From assembly GCA_002497245.1 (NCBI GenBank), contig DANB01000030.1, positions 10,387-38,373 of the forward strand: a stretch of DNA of 27,987 bases, read 5' to 3'. This document shows, in pieces, positions 16,949 through 25,700 of the stretch; the stretch's first letter is position 1, and each line of letters begins with the position of its first letter. This stretch comes from Euryarchaeota archaeon UBA439 (lineage in GTDB: Archaea > Thermoplasmatota > Poseidoniia > Poseidoniales > Thalassarchaeaceae). The notes under the pieces are model-generated. The model did no database searches and was not told where the DNA came from. It saw nothing but the letters and a program-made list of their open reading frames with translations. A program made the position numbers and the translations under genes.

Positions 16949-17095
16949 TTTTGTCCCTCGGATGAGTCGGGCGAGCCACCATCCCTTTTTAGGCTTGATT
17001 GAAGAGATAGAATAGAATATCTTGCACAACAGCAATTATTCCCTCCGATGCGGATATTTTGTAAGCAAAATCTAATCTCAAGGTTTAGTGATAAA

Positions 17096-17548
17096 ATGGG
17101 CGAAGATGAATTGATTTTGGAAGGTGAGCAAAGTGATCTCAAGAAATATGTTGAAGATGTAGGAGGCATACATGGTCTTAGAGAGGTCCACAAAGTTAGA
17201 GGTTGGAATAATATCCAGTATGGAGCAGGATTATCCGGTAAAAATACTCCTGCAACTAAACTATCAATGAATAAAGCATTCATCCCACCAGGTGGAATCG
17301 CTAAAGCCCACATCCATGTTGATTTCGATGTAATGGTATTTCTTCTAAAAGGTAGTGTCAGACATGAATTTGGGCCGGGTTGCCGTAAATCTGTAACTCA
17401 TAGTGCTGGAGATATGTTCTATATCGAACCAGGTTTACCTCATGAAGTATTCAATTGTTCAGATACTGATTGGGTTGAAGCAATTGTTTCAAGATCTGAT
17501 GCTTCTGAATGGCAGAATATTGTGCCCTATGACAGAAGTTCTGAATGA
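17096..17548 (+). CDS. Cupin-domain protein
   Basis: A 150-aa single-domain cupin. Motif 1 is GGIAKAHIHVDFDVMVFLLKG, with probable metal ligands His72 and His74 and with Asp78 where the usual ligand is Glu. Motif 2 is GDMFYIEPGLPHEVFN, with His116. A metal-dependent enzyme or small-ligand sensor role is possible, for example a dioxygenase- or isomerase-like activity; the reaction cannot be read from the sequence. ATG 17096 follows AGTGATA; the earlier in-frame ATG 17048 lacks a site and would add unconserved residues overlapping the divergent promoter region. It is convergent with the rhodopsin gene, sharing the hairpin-containing 85-nt gap. Confidence 0.88.
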   Translation: MGEDELILEGEQSDLKKYVEDVGGIHGLREVHKVRGWNNIQYGAGLSGKNTPATKLSMNKAFIPPGGIAKAHIHVDFDVMVFLLKGSVRHEFGPGCRKSVTHSAGDMFYIEPGLPHEVFNCSDTDWVEAIVSRSDASEWQNIVPYDRSSE

Positions 17549-17567
17549 AATGAATTATTTTATTGAG

Positions 17568-17600
17568 GGAAAGGCTGAGGATTAAATCCCCAGCCCTTCC
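17568..17600 (-). terminator. Strong 3' hairpin behind the rhodopsin gene
   Basis: Arms 17568-17582 and 17586-17600 form a 15-bp stem with a 3-nt loop. In the minus-strand RNA all 15 positions pair, two as G-U; in the plus-strand RNA those two become A-C mismatches. The structure therefore fits the rhodopsin transcript, starting 34 nt after its stop codon. A U-rich run does not follow directly (CCCTCAATAAAATAA), so it may be an mRNA 3'-end stabiliser or processing site rather than a classic terminator. Confidence 0.6.
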
Positions 17601-17633
17601 TTTACGTTTATCCGAATATGCTTAATTCTTAAT

Positions 17634-18476
17634 TTAAGCCATCATTTCGGTTGCTTTCTTAGCACCCATCCATGCAACAACACCGAAACCGATCTTGTTA
17701 ATCATATCAGCAATATTGTACAGAACTGCCATTTGCTCTTGACTGACATTTTCTGCAATAGCAACCTCTGGGCTGAATAAGTAACCAATTGGATAAATAA
17801 TCCATCCTACTACAATAAACCATCTTAGAGCATTTGTTGACCACATTAGTTCGGGAGCGATTTTACTGTTGTCTACTCCTTTTCCATCAGTCCAAGGTGT
17901 ACCTGTAGCTACGATAATCATAGCCCAACCCATTCCTCCAAGAACTAGAGCAAGGTATTCATTCATCAAGCCGGCTTCTCCTGCATATCCGAATCCAATC
18001 ATTATTAGAGCACCTAGGAAACAAATTCCTGTAAATCCTAACCCAGCTACTTTGGAATCGGTGATTGCTTCCTTACCTACTAGACTTGGAAATTTAAGTG
18101 CCATTAGTGGAACAGTAATTATCCAATCCATGTATCTGTATTCGATGCTAACCATGTCATGCTCTATGTATACTCCTCTCATGTAGTAGTAGTGCATTGC
18201 TGCAATACCTACAATTAATGCAGAGATCGTCATAGTAGTTCTAAACTGTGGAGCAACATTATTTCTTTCTACTAGGAAGAATACGAATGCTGCACCCATT
18301 GCTATATATCCTACAAAGAATGTAAAGAATGTTAACATCTCTAGATTGTTGTAACCTTGTTCTGCAGGGTTGACAGTACCTGCACTTACCGATTGAAACA
18401 TCATTAGTGCTAGCATTGTAACTCCAACTACCAAGGCATTCGTTCTTGGGCTGATTTTTGATAACTTACTTTCCAT
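17634..18476 (-). CDS. Proteorhodopsin-type light-driven ion pump (DTK motif)
   Basis: Seven-helix retinal protein of 280 aa, probably a light-driven proton pump that supplements membrane energy. The first ~33 residues contain a hydrophobic leader ending FQSVSA, likely cleaved. Landmarks match green proteorhodopsin in identity and spacing: His95 (AMHYYYMRG), Arg114, primary acceptor Asp117 in RYMDW, Thr121, Asp257 and Schiff-base Lys261 (YNIADMINK). The tuning position (GPR 105) is Met125, predicting green absorption. The cytoplasmic donor position (Glu108 in GPR) is Lys128, giving a DTK motif. The E-F loop is about 10 residues longer. ATG 18476 has GAGGAA about 6 nt upstream. No retinal-synthesis gene is adjacent. 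Downstream lies a strong hairpin. Confidence 0.95.
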   Translation of the reverse strand: MESKLSKISPRTNALVVGVTMLALMMFQSVSAGTVNPAEQGYNNLEMLTFFTFFVGYIAMGAAFVFFLVERNNVAPQFRTTMTISALIVGIAAMHYYYMRGVYIEHDMVSIEYRYMDWIITVPLMALKFPSLVGKEAITDSKVAGLGFTGICFLGALIMIGFGYAGEAGLMNEYLALVLGGMGWAMIIVATGTPWTDGKGVDNSKIAPELMWSTNALRWFIVVGWIIYPIGYLFSPEVAIAENVSQEQMAVLYNIADMINKIGFGVVAWMGAKKATEMMA

Positions 18477-18508
18477 ATTAAGTTCCTCAATTTCAGCCAA
18501 TAAAATTG

Positions 18509-18518
18509 CATATATAAC
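18509..18518 (-). promoter_or_regulatory. TATA-like box of the rhodopsin gene
   Basis: On the minus strand the sequence reads GTTATATATG, about 35 nt before the ATG. A start site about 25 nt downstream would leave a leader of roughly 12 nt that just includes the GAGGAA binding site. A second TATA-like stretch (TTTTATATC, plus-strand 18546-18554) lies further upstream. Confidence 0.45.
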
Positions 18519-18588
18519 TGAATGTTTTTTCATTTTTAGGAATTGATATAAAATAGTGTAATTACGTTACGAAATAGCATTTTTACTA

Positions 18589-18632
18589 ATTATTAAAATT
18601 AATTATTTTTATTATTAAAATTAGTTATTTTT
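18589..18632. repeat. Tandem 22-bp direct repeat
   Basis: Two adjacent copies, 18589-18610 and 18611-18632, differ at one position (A at 18602, G at 18624). The repeat unit is AT-only apart from that G. The second copy supplies the last codons and TAA stop of the FtsJ-like gene, so a recent duplication extended the 3' flank of that gene. Confidence 0.8.
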
Positions 18633-19380
18633 TTCCGCTACCAACATATTTCCTATAACCAATTATAGTTTCATCATCATCTTTTTCTTCAACCCCTTCA
18701 ACGACAATGTCAAGTTTTTTAAGATGCTCTTTCAGATGATCATATGCAGTTTTTCCCTCAGCTTCTTTCCTAACCTTAGGTAATTTATTTCTACAAATCA
18801 AGTAAGTTTCAGAAGAAGAACTTCTGGATGCGGTCGGCGCGTATCTTTGTACGCTCGAGAATCTCATTTTTGCCGCTTCAATCAGTCCTTCAATCCCTAC
18901 TCCCTGGAAAATTTTTGTTACAAAGGAACCGCCAGGGTTCAATATTGGCATCGCAGCATCTAATACCATCGTAGACAATTCTAATGAAATTGCCTGATCT
19001 GTATCGTAACGTCCCGTCAACCTAGGAGAAATATCACTGATTACACAGTTGAGGTAATATCCTTCTATTTCTTCATTTATTTGTTCTATGGTTTTTGGAT
19101 TAGTAATATCTCCAATAATTATTGTGGCTCCTTCAACGGGTGATGTTGATAACAAGTCTACTCCAATGACGTATCCATCTTCTCCTACCTCTTCAACTGC
19201 TACTTGAGTCCATCCTCCGGGATGACATCCAATATCTAATACATAGTCTCCTTTTCGAATAATTTCAAATTTCTCTTGTATTTGTTTTAATTTGTATGCA
19301 GACCTAGCTCTGTAACCCTTGGATTTAGCTTGCCTTCTCCATGGGTCGCGACGGTTTTCTTGATACCAGCGCTTACTCAT
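18625..19380 (-). CDS. rlmE: RlmE/FtsJ-family rRNA 2'-O-methyltransferase
   Basis: SAM-dependent 2'-O-ribose methyltransferase, probably acting on 23S rRNA (U2552-type site). The catalytic tetrad is visible as Lys30 (RSAYKL), Asp116 (SDISPR), Lys156 (FVTKIF) and Glu191 (SETYLI). The SAM-binding loop is VLDIGCHPGGW at 47-57. The N-terminal basic stretch KRWYQENRRDPWRRQAKSKG is the usual RNA-contacting region. The 251-aa length includes a ~45-residue charged tail beyond the core, without the TRAM domain some archaeal versions carry. It ends inside a 22-bp tandem duplication. It is divergent from the secreted thioredoxin-like gene, with starts 56 nt apart. Confidence 0.93.
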   Translation of the reverse strand: MSKRWYQENRRDPWRRQAKSKGYRARSAYKLKQIQEKFEIIRKGDYVLDIGCHPGGWTQVAVEEVGEDGYVIGVDLLSTSPVEGATIIIGDITNPKTIEQINEEIEGYYLNCVISDISPRLTGRYDTDQAISLELSTMVLDAAMPILNPGGSFVTKIFQGVGIEGLIEAAKMRFSSVQRYAPTASRSSSSETYLICRNKLPKVRKEAEGKTAYDHLKEHLKKLDIVVEGVEEKDDDETIIGYRKYVGSGKK

Positions 19381-19436
19381 CAGTGAGGCTCGTCTAGCCT
19401 CTTGGTTATGAAGTGAAGGCGTTTAGAGGCATACAG

Positions 19437-20360
19437 ATGGTAAGAAATTCTAGTTTTTGCGGCATTGCAGTTTTACTATTGTTAGTCATGACATCATCTA
19501 ATATAATTGCAGAAGATGAACCGAATAATTGGTATGTTGAGGGCGGAAATTCGGTATTAATGGAACAATATACGGCTACTTGGTGCGATGTTTGCGCAAC
19601 AATAGATCCTTGGATTTCGGATTTTGCAGATGATCGCGGTTCTCGTTTGGTCAGGATTGCTTTACATGACCCAATCGCCGACCCTTTAGGTAACTCTATT
19701 TCTTCAGAACGATTATCAATTCACCCGAATAGTATGGAATTAGCACCCTCTTTCTGGTTTGATAGCAATAATGAGATTAAAGGAACAGTATCACCAGTAG
19801 ATTTAGATAGAGCTTTACTCAACTCCGAAGGAGTACGTGACTCAGATACGATAATCTCGATATCTGGGGTCGAGAGTCTTAATAGAAAATCTATGAATCT
19901 AATGATTAATCTATTTAATGTTGAGAATTTTAGTAATTCTCAGGTGAGTATATTTCTATTAGCAGAAATTACCATTGATAAATCCCAAGCGACAAACGGT
20001 ATTACAAATCATGAAGATGTCAGTATAGGGTATCTAAATATGGAAATTGATACAAATCTTTCACTAGGGGAAGTTACTTCAGAAACAATTTTCAATTCAA
20101 GATTTACTAATATTTCAATGATGAAAAATAGTGAAGGATTTGAAATTAATCTAGATTTCTTATTAGAAAACGAAAACCTTGAAGATATATCTATTGTTGT
20201 GGCTCATGAAAAAATTATAGATAATCAAAGATCCACTCTAGGAGCGGTTTTACTAACTCTTGATGATAGCCAGAAATCTAATGGGATTAGTTTATTTTTA
20301 CCTTTATTTGCAATATCTATTGTTTCTACTGTTATTCTATTCAAAGACCGATTTCTTTGA
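19437..20360 (+). CDS. Secreted, membrane-anchored thioredoxin-like protein (CDVC)
   Basis: The 307-aa product has a signal peptide (SFCGIAVLLLLVMTSSNIIA, residues ~6-25). A thioredoxin-like segment follows, with MEQYTATWCDVCATIDPW carrying Cys50-Asp-Val-Cys53, and then a beta-rich region of about 150 residues. It ends with a C-terminal hydrophobic helix (ISLFLPLFAISIVSTVILF) and a short basic end. It is probably exposed outside the cell as a thiol-disulfide oxidoreductase or a redox-linked binding protein. ATG 19437 follows GAGGC; an in-frame GTG at 19413 would put charged residues before the signal. It converges with the epimerase gene, overlapping by 20 nt. It is close to the TlpA-VKOR pair but on the opposite strand. 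Confidence 0.82.
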   Translation: MVRNSSFCGIAVLLLLVMTSSNIIAEDEPNNWYVEGGNSVLMEQYTATWCDVCATIDPWISDFADDRGSRLVRIALHDPIADPLGNSISSERLSIHPNSMELAPSFWFDSNNEIKGTVSPVDLDRALLNSEGVRDSDTIISISGVESLNRKSMNLMINLFNVENFSNSQVSIFLLAEITIDKSQATNGITNHEDVSIGYLNMEIDTNLSLGEVTSETIFNSRFTNISMMKNSEGFEINLDFLLENENLEDISIVVAHEKIIDNQRSTLGAVLLTLDDSQKSNGISLFLPLFAISIVSTVILFKDRFL

Positions 20361-21282
20361 TTAATTCTTTTACAGTATATCTTATTGCATCTTCTGATTG
20401 CATAGTTGGAACAAAATTTGTTGCAAACAGTCTTTCAACATCGAGTGAGGTCTTTGGTACATCGCCTGCCCATCCTCTATCTCCTCCAGTATATTCAATC
20501 GATACATTATCAAGTCCACTTTCTTCAACCACAATTTCTGCAATTCTTCTTACAGAACATGTGTCGCCAGTCCCCAAGTTGTAAAGACTTACTTTTTCAC
20601 TTGAATTATCAATTAGATGAGTCATTGCTCTAACACAATCTTCTGCTGACATATACGATTTTTCTTGTAATCCATTACCTAATACTTCTAATCTATTAGG
20701 ATTATTTTTTAGTTTATGGATGAAATCAAAGATCACTCCATGTGTGCCTCTCGGTCCTACAATATTTGCAAATCTATGAATCCAAGCTTCTCCTCCAAAA
20801 GTTCCACACCATGAACTGATTAATGCTTCTGATGCTAATTTTGATGCTCCATATAATGAAATTGGTAGTATCGGTCCATAAGTTTCAGGAGTAGGCATTA
20901 CATTTGCTTCTCCATAAATGGCACTTGATGATGAGAAAGAAATTCTTTTTACATTATTTTGACGCATCGCTTCTAGTACATTGTAGGTTGCCACAGTTCC
21001 TTGTTTAAGATCTGTATCTGTAACCTCAGTCCCTAATCTAATATCTGGATTAGCCGCCAAATGATGAACAGTTTCTATCCCTGCCATAGCTTCATTTACT
21101 GCATCTAAATCTAGTAAATCAGCCCTAAATATCTCAACCCTGTCATTTCCCTTATGATGTTCTAGGAACTCTTCCCTTCCGCTACTGAAATTATCTAATA
21201 TTCTTACACTGTTTCCTCTAGCTACCAACGAATCTACCAAATGAGATCCGATAAAACCAGCACCTCCTGTGACTAAATGCAT
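20341..21282 (-). CDS. NAD-dependent sugar epimerase/dehydratase (extended SDR)
   Basis: The 313-aa product is an extended short-chain dehydrogenase of the UDP-glucose 4-epimerase-like group, acting on nucleotide sugars for glycan or lipid decoration. The NAD-binding motif TGGAGFIGS lies at 5-13, acidic Asp30 ends the second strand, and HHLAANPD follows. The catalytic SSSSAIYG stretch supplies Ser, and Tyr144-x-x-x-Lys148 is in YGASK. Substrate-side motifs are FANIVGPRGTHGVI and GDGxQ-like GNGLQEKSYMSAEDC. The exact sugar cannot be read. ATG 21282 has GAGGGAT about 5 nt upstream, and this site overlaps the VKOR stop, so the gene is coupled to the redox pair. It overlaps the convergent secreted thioredoxin-like gene by 20 nt. 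Confidence 0.9.
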   Translation of the reverse strand: MHLVTGGAGFIGSHLVDSLVARGNSVRILDNFSSGREEFLEHHKGNDRVEIFRADLLDLDAVNEAMAGIETVHHLAANPDIRLGTEVTDTDLKQGTVATYNVLEAMRQNNVKRISFSSSSAIYGEANVMPTPETYGPILPISLYGASKLASEALISSWCGTFGGEAWIHRFANIVGPRGTHGVIFDFIHKLKNNPNRLEVLGNGLQEKSYMSAEDCVRAMTHLIDNSSEKVSLYNLGTGDTCSVRRIAEIVVEESGLDNVSIEYTGGDRGWAGDVPKTSLDVERLFATNFVPTMQSEDAIRYTVKELIKEIGL

Positions 21283-21284
21283 TT

Positions 21285-21860
21285 TTATCCCTCGTTTTCT
21301 GACCATTTACCCATATTTCTTCTTATTTTCAAGAAATAAATCGAACCAACATATCCAATTAATGAGATATGTGCTATTGTACAGAATGGACAAATATGTG
21401 GTGCATCTTCAACTTGAGTTAATTCAATAATAACTAATAATGCAACGAATGGTAGTCCCGCAATTCCTGCCCACCAAGAGTAATTCAAATAATCTTCAGA
21501 CCATTTAGCATGTCTATCAAGATATAAACACAGACTTAAGAAAATTAGAACCGAGAAAGAGAGAATTCCAAAGATCCCCCAAGGAACTCCAAACAAGTTA
21601 TTCCATTCTGGATCTCCAATAACTGAACCGCACTGTACAATACCTTCCGATGAACAAAATGAGGTGCTTCCTTGTACTACCATTTTGTTATGAATAATAT
21701 AAGTATAAGCAGATGAAATTATTCCAACCATGGCAAAACTTAGAGAAGACATCAGTAGCATGGATGTTTTTTTACCATTGTCTACAAACATTAGATAACT
21801 GCTAACTACAAGTCCTAAAAAGAAAGCTATCAATACAGGGTCGGTCAGAGCTTCATTCAT
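21285..21860 (-). CDS. Vitamin K epoxide reductase (VKOR) family protein
   Basis: The 191-aa integral membrane protein regenerates oxidised thiol-oxidoreductases by passing electrons to quinone. It has about four to five membrane helices. The loop Cys pair Cys69/Cys77 (FCSSEGIVQCGSV) shows the eight-residue spacing of VKOR Cys43/Cys51. The active-site CPFC (Cys157-Cys160) sits at the start of the last helix. No fused thioredoxin domain is present; the partner is encoded immediately upstream. Its ATG (21860) overlaps that gene's stop by 4 nt (ATGA). The longer open frame upstream of 21860 is the other gene read out of frame and is rejected. Confidence 0.93.
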   Translation of the reverse strand: MNEALTDPVLIAFFLGLVVSSYLMFVDNGKKTSMLLMSSLSFAMVGIISSAYTYIIHNKMVVQGSTSFCSSEGIVQCGSVIGDPEWNNLFGVPWGIFGILSFSVLIFLSLCLYLDRHAKWSEDYLNYSWWAGIAGLPFVALLVIIELTQVEDAPHICPFCTIAHISLIGYVGSIYFLKIRRNMGKWSENEG

Positions 21861-22546
21861 TGTGAACCACCCACGAGTCTCTGCATTGCAGATTCTATGT
21901 CCTCTCCTGAATTTTCGTATTGATTCCATGCTACATATCCATCTGGCTTCAAGATAGCTAGGAATGGAGTCCCACTTACTTCCCAATCTTTCATAATACT
22001 ACTACTTCCTTCGATGTAATTCCAGTTATGTGCTGTACCTGGACGATTTATGCAATTATTTCTACCGCTATTGCATCCATCACCATCATTATCTTCAGTC
22101 CCATAACTTGTTTTGTCACGAAATGCTTCAACCTCTGCTCTGTCGCTATCATGATTGTTTATGGATAATTCAACTGTTACTGTGATAAATTCTACACTAC
22201 CTGACCATTGTGAATATAAATCACTCATAGTTTCCCCCTCACTCCAGCAATATGGGCAGTCAGTATCTATGAATTGTACCAAAATCCATTCTCCATCCTC
22301 ACCTTCTTCCCATTCATAGTCAAATGTATCTGATAATTTGAAATTTTGCCAATTCACTCCATTATAAGCATCAGCACTGAAATCAGGAGCTAGTTCCCCT
22401 TCACTAGGGCCTATTGTTGCAGGAGGTGCAATAATGACTACTAGTAGCATTATTACTGTGAGAATCGAACCAAGAACAAATCCTGCGATAATCCTGACAT
22501 CATCATCTCTTCCTTTTTGAGCCAAGGGTTTTCTGCGTCTCGCCAT
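21857..22546 (-). CDS. Membrane-anchored TlpA/DsbA-like thiol-disulfide oxidoreductase
   Basis: A 229-aa protein with a basic N terminus, one signal-anchor helix (about 19-41, FVLGSILTVIMLLVVIIAPP) and an extracytoplasmic redoxin domain. That domain begins ELAPDFSADAYNGVNW and carries Cys97-Pro-Tyr-Cys100 in DTDCPYCW, a DsbA/DsbC-like active site. The cis-Pro region is SGTPFLAIL. Two extra Cys lie in an Asp/Asn-rich, possibly Ca-binding insertion (NDGDGCNSGRNNCINR). It likely oxidises or isomerises exported proteins and is re-oxidised by the VKOR encoded next. ATG 22546 follows GAGGATTGATAATA; a TTG at 22555 is closer to the binding site. It diverges from the big RND gene. Confidence 0.88.
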   Translation of the reverse strand: MARRRKPLAQKGRDDDVRIIAGFVLGSILTVIMLLVVIIAPPATIGPSEGELAPDFSADAYNGVNWQNFKLSDTFDYEWEEGEDGEWILVQFIDTDCPYCWSEGETMSDLYSQWSGSVEFITVTVELSINNHDSDRAEVEAFRDKTSYGTEDNDGDGCNSGRNNCINRPGTAHNWNYIEGSSSIMKDWEVSGTPFLAILKPDGYVAWNQYENSGEDIESAMQRLVGGSQ

Positions 22547-22724
22547 TATTATCAATCCTCGGACATACTCATTAACTTTCAGTAATTCGTATAGTTGCTC
22601 TGAATCATATTGGAGAATTCTTGATAAAAATAATTAGTTCCATGAAATTAAATTGTGCTTAATTCTTAATGTTTGTAATATTACTTGCGATTATTTCATT
22701 TGGTCTATATGAGGGCAGGTCTAT

Positions 22725-25700
22725 GTGGACGATGTGCGTGAGGTTCCCGAATCATCAATTGAATATGATGAGGAAGTCGTTTTTTGGGAGCGTTTCTTTG
22801 AAAGGTTAGCACCATTTAGAGATTCAGCAATAAATGCTAAAGAATTAGCAATGGAAAGCCCATTAGGCGATTTTTATCTAATGGGTGAGAAAGCAATTAA
22901 TCGTACAAGCGATTTATTCAGTAGAACTGCAATAAGAACCGCTGAATTATCTTATTCTATGATTCTGAGGAGTCCAGGTTTAATAGTAGCCATACTAATT
23001 TTGATTTCAGCTTTGACAATAAAGCCTGCTATGAACTTCCAAGACCAAATTAATGGCGATGTTGAGATTTATCTACCTGATGGGGCGGATTCAACCGAAT
23101 TATTATTAGATGTTCGGGAAGCACCTTGGGCTACGGATATTTTCATTTTGTATGTGCAAACAGATAATGCTGCCACAGGTAATGAAAGAGGTTTTGAAAA
23201 TATTACCGATATCAATATTCTTAATCAATTATCATGGTTGGAAGGTGATGATAATAATAGAGGTTCAGGAGGTTATCAAGATGGACTCGATACATATAAG
23301 GATGATAGAGGACGTAATGATGGAGTAATTTGGATTCTTTCTCCTTCTCAAATAATTAAAGAAGCCAATTCTTCTAGTTATCGTTTTACTTGTGCAGTTG
23401 AGAAGTACGGCCTTCCTACTGGCCCCAATGACAATTGTGCTATATCTAATTCAAATCCCAATGAAGGTTATTCAATCCCTAGTGACCAAGAAAGAGTCGA
23501 TAATTTAGTTGATCAAGCAGGTTCATTGATGGAGTCTTTTGTTAGAGATACTAATGATGACGGCATATGGGATACTGCCGCCATTGTGATGGGCATCTTA
23601 TTCGATATGGAAAATACTGAAATTCCAGCCGATCCGACTACTGGTTTGAAAGATCATAAGGCCTTTATTGCCTATGCCAGTGAGTTAATTTACGAGCAAT
23701 CTGGAATTAATTGCGAACTTTGTCTTAGAACATATGATAACCCTACATCTACAATGGATAAGGAAAGGCTTGAAGATATCCCTCAGAGAAAGGCTGTGAC
23801 AATTACGGGATTGACTCCTGTACTACATGATGTATCTGATTCAATATATGATGAATTAGTAGATGTCATGCTTCCAATCAGTGGTGTTCTGGTATGTCTA
23901 GCAATGTTAATCCTTCATAGAAATCCGAAAGTAATCATTGTGGGTGGTCTACCTATTGCTATGAGCTTGGCCATTACCTTCGGAGTTACAGTTATTTTTG
24001 ACATAATGTTAACTCCAATGATTATTTCTGCCGGACCCATACTTGTAGGTCTCGGTGTAGATTATGCCTTGCATCTGACAAATAGGATTGAAGAGAATAG
24101 AGTGGAATTAATAGAAGAAAAATTGGAAAAAGCTTGGTTAGCAAATCGTGATGGATTTGATGTAGAAACAATTAATCCTTGGGACCCTGTAATTAGTTTG
24201 ACTGCAACTGTCAGAGCAGCACTAACGACAGGTAATGCAATCATGTTATCTGCAATGACAACAATAATTGGTTTCAGTGTTTTAACTTGGACTTTTTTGG
24301 TGCCAATTCAACCTATGAGAACTGTTGGGGTGACTCTATTAATCGGAATTTTTGTTACATTTTTACTTTCAATGATTATGGTTCCAGCATTAGTAGAGTT
24401 ACTCAGATATCGCAAGGGTAAAACTCAGTTATTTGACAAAATGTGGGATAGAATTGGTGAAGTTCCGGTCAAGAATACTTTACTAGTAATATTGGTTGCA
24501 CTGTTTGTTACATTTTCAGGAGTACAAAAATTTACAGAGACTATGGGGCAACAAATTACTGCCGGTCCTGATGAAGTTCCTCCAAATCTCGAGTCATACG
24601 AAACTTTACGAGAATATAGTGTAGTTTTCGAGGGTGGACAAACAAATATGTTCATCATTAATGCTGAGGAGAGAGGGCAAGTCAATGGCACAGCTCCAAT
24701 TAGGGACTTGCCAATTCTAGATTCAATAGAAAGTTTACAAATTCTAGTCGACAATGTTCCAGAAACTGATACAATTAGCCTTGTTAATGTTCTAAAGGCC
24801 ATACATGTTGATGTCAATATTTCCGGTTTAGAGATTTATGACCAGAGTCTTTGGGATATATTACATGACGATTGTTGGGATAGATCATCAGATCCTTTTA
24901 GTCCTCAATGCTGGGCTTATTCTGTTTCTAGCAGAGAAGATATGGTGAACATTGCTTTTGATACTTTATCTCCCGAAATAAGATCTATGTTAATGAACGA
25001 AGATACAGGTATTGGTGAAACTAAAACGTTAGTTTATGCTAATCAACCGTACATTAATCTGGCAGATGCAACTCTTTTACGAAATGCAATCGATGATATT
25101 CTTGAGGGAGATGAAGAATGCATTAGCGCTCTTAGATGTACTGCAATAGATATTGATGGCACATATAATTCAATTTTAACTGGAGGATTGCCTGTTTCTA
25201 TTGATATAAATGATGGAATTCATAAGGCTCAGAGTCTAACTACAATTTGGACTATGTTCATTTTATTGATTGCTATGGCATTCTTGTTTAGATCACCTCG
25301 ATTGGCTATATTCACTATGGCTGCTGTCGGTGCAGTGGTTCTTTGGCAGCCTTTATTGATGAGATTTGGTGGAGTAGGAGTTAACGTATTTACTGCTATG
25401 ATAGGAACCATAGTCTTTGGTATAGGTGTTGACGATTCAATTCACATTGTAGATCGTATCAAGGATGAAGGAGAGACACCAGCAGGAATTGTCAAGTCTG
25501 TATCGAAAACAGGGCAGACAATATTCGAGACTACTGCCACAACATGTGCAGGTTTATCTGCCGGATTATTTGTTTCGATACCTGGTTTGCAAAATTTCTT
25601 TGTTTTAATGATGGTGCTATTAGTATTGGCTTTGTTAACAAGTTCGATACTTCTCCCATCTATTATAGTACTTCAAAAAGAAATAACATCTAGAATTTTA

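Noticed and set aside
17048..17095. Upstream cupin start at ATG 17048
   Set aside because: No ribosome binding site and the residues do not belong to the cupin fold; ATG 17096 has AGTGATA upstream.
17618..17632. 15-base match between 17618-17632 and about 22657-22671 (TGCTTAATTCTTAAT)
   Set aside because: Low-complexity AT-rich string; a match of this length between non-coding stretches of this composition is weak evidence for a shared element, and the contexts differ (3' flank versus divergent promoter).
21861..21986. N-terminal extension of VKOR to 21986
   Set aside because: It overlaps the TlpA-like gene out of frame; the ATGA junction at 21857-21860 is the natural start.
24425..24817. 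130-codon minus-strand frame in the large RND gene
   Set aside because: Antisense shadow without domain or start signal.
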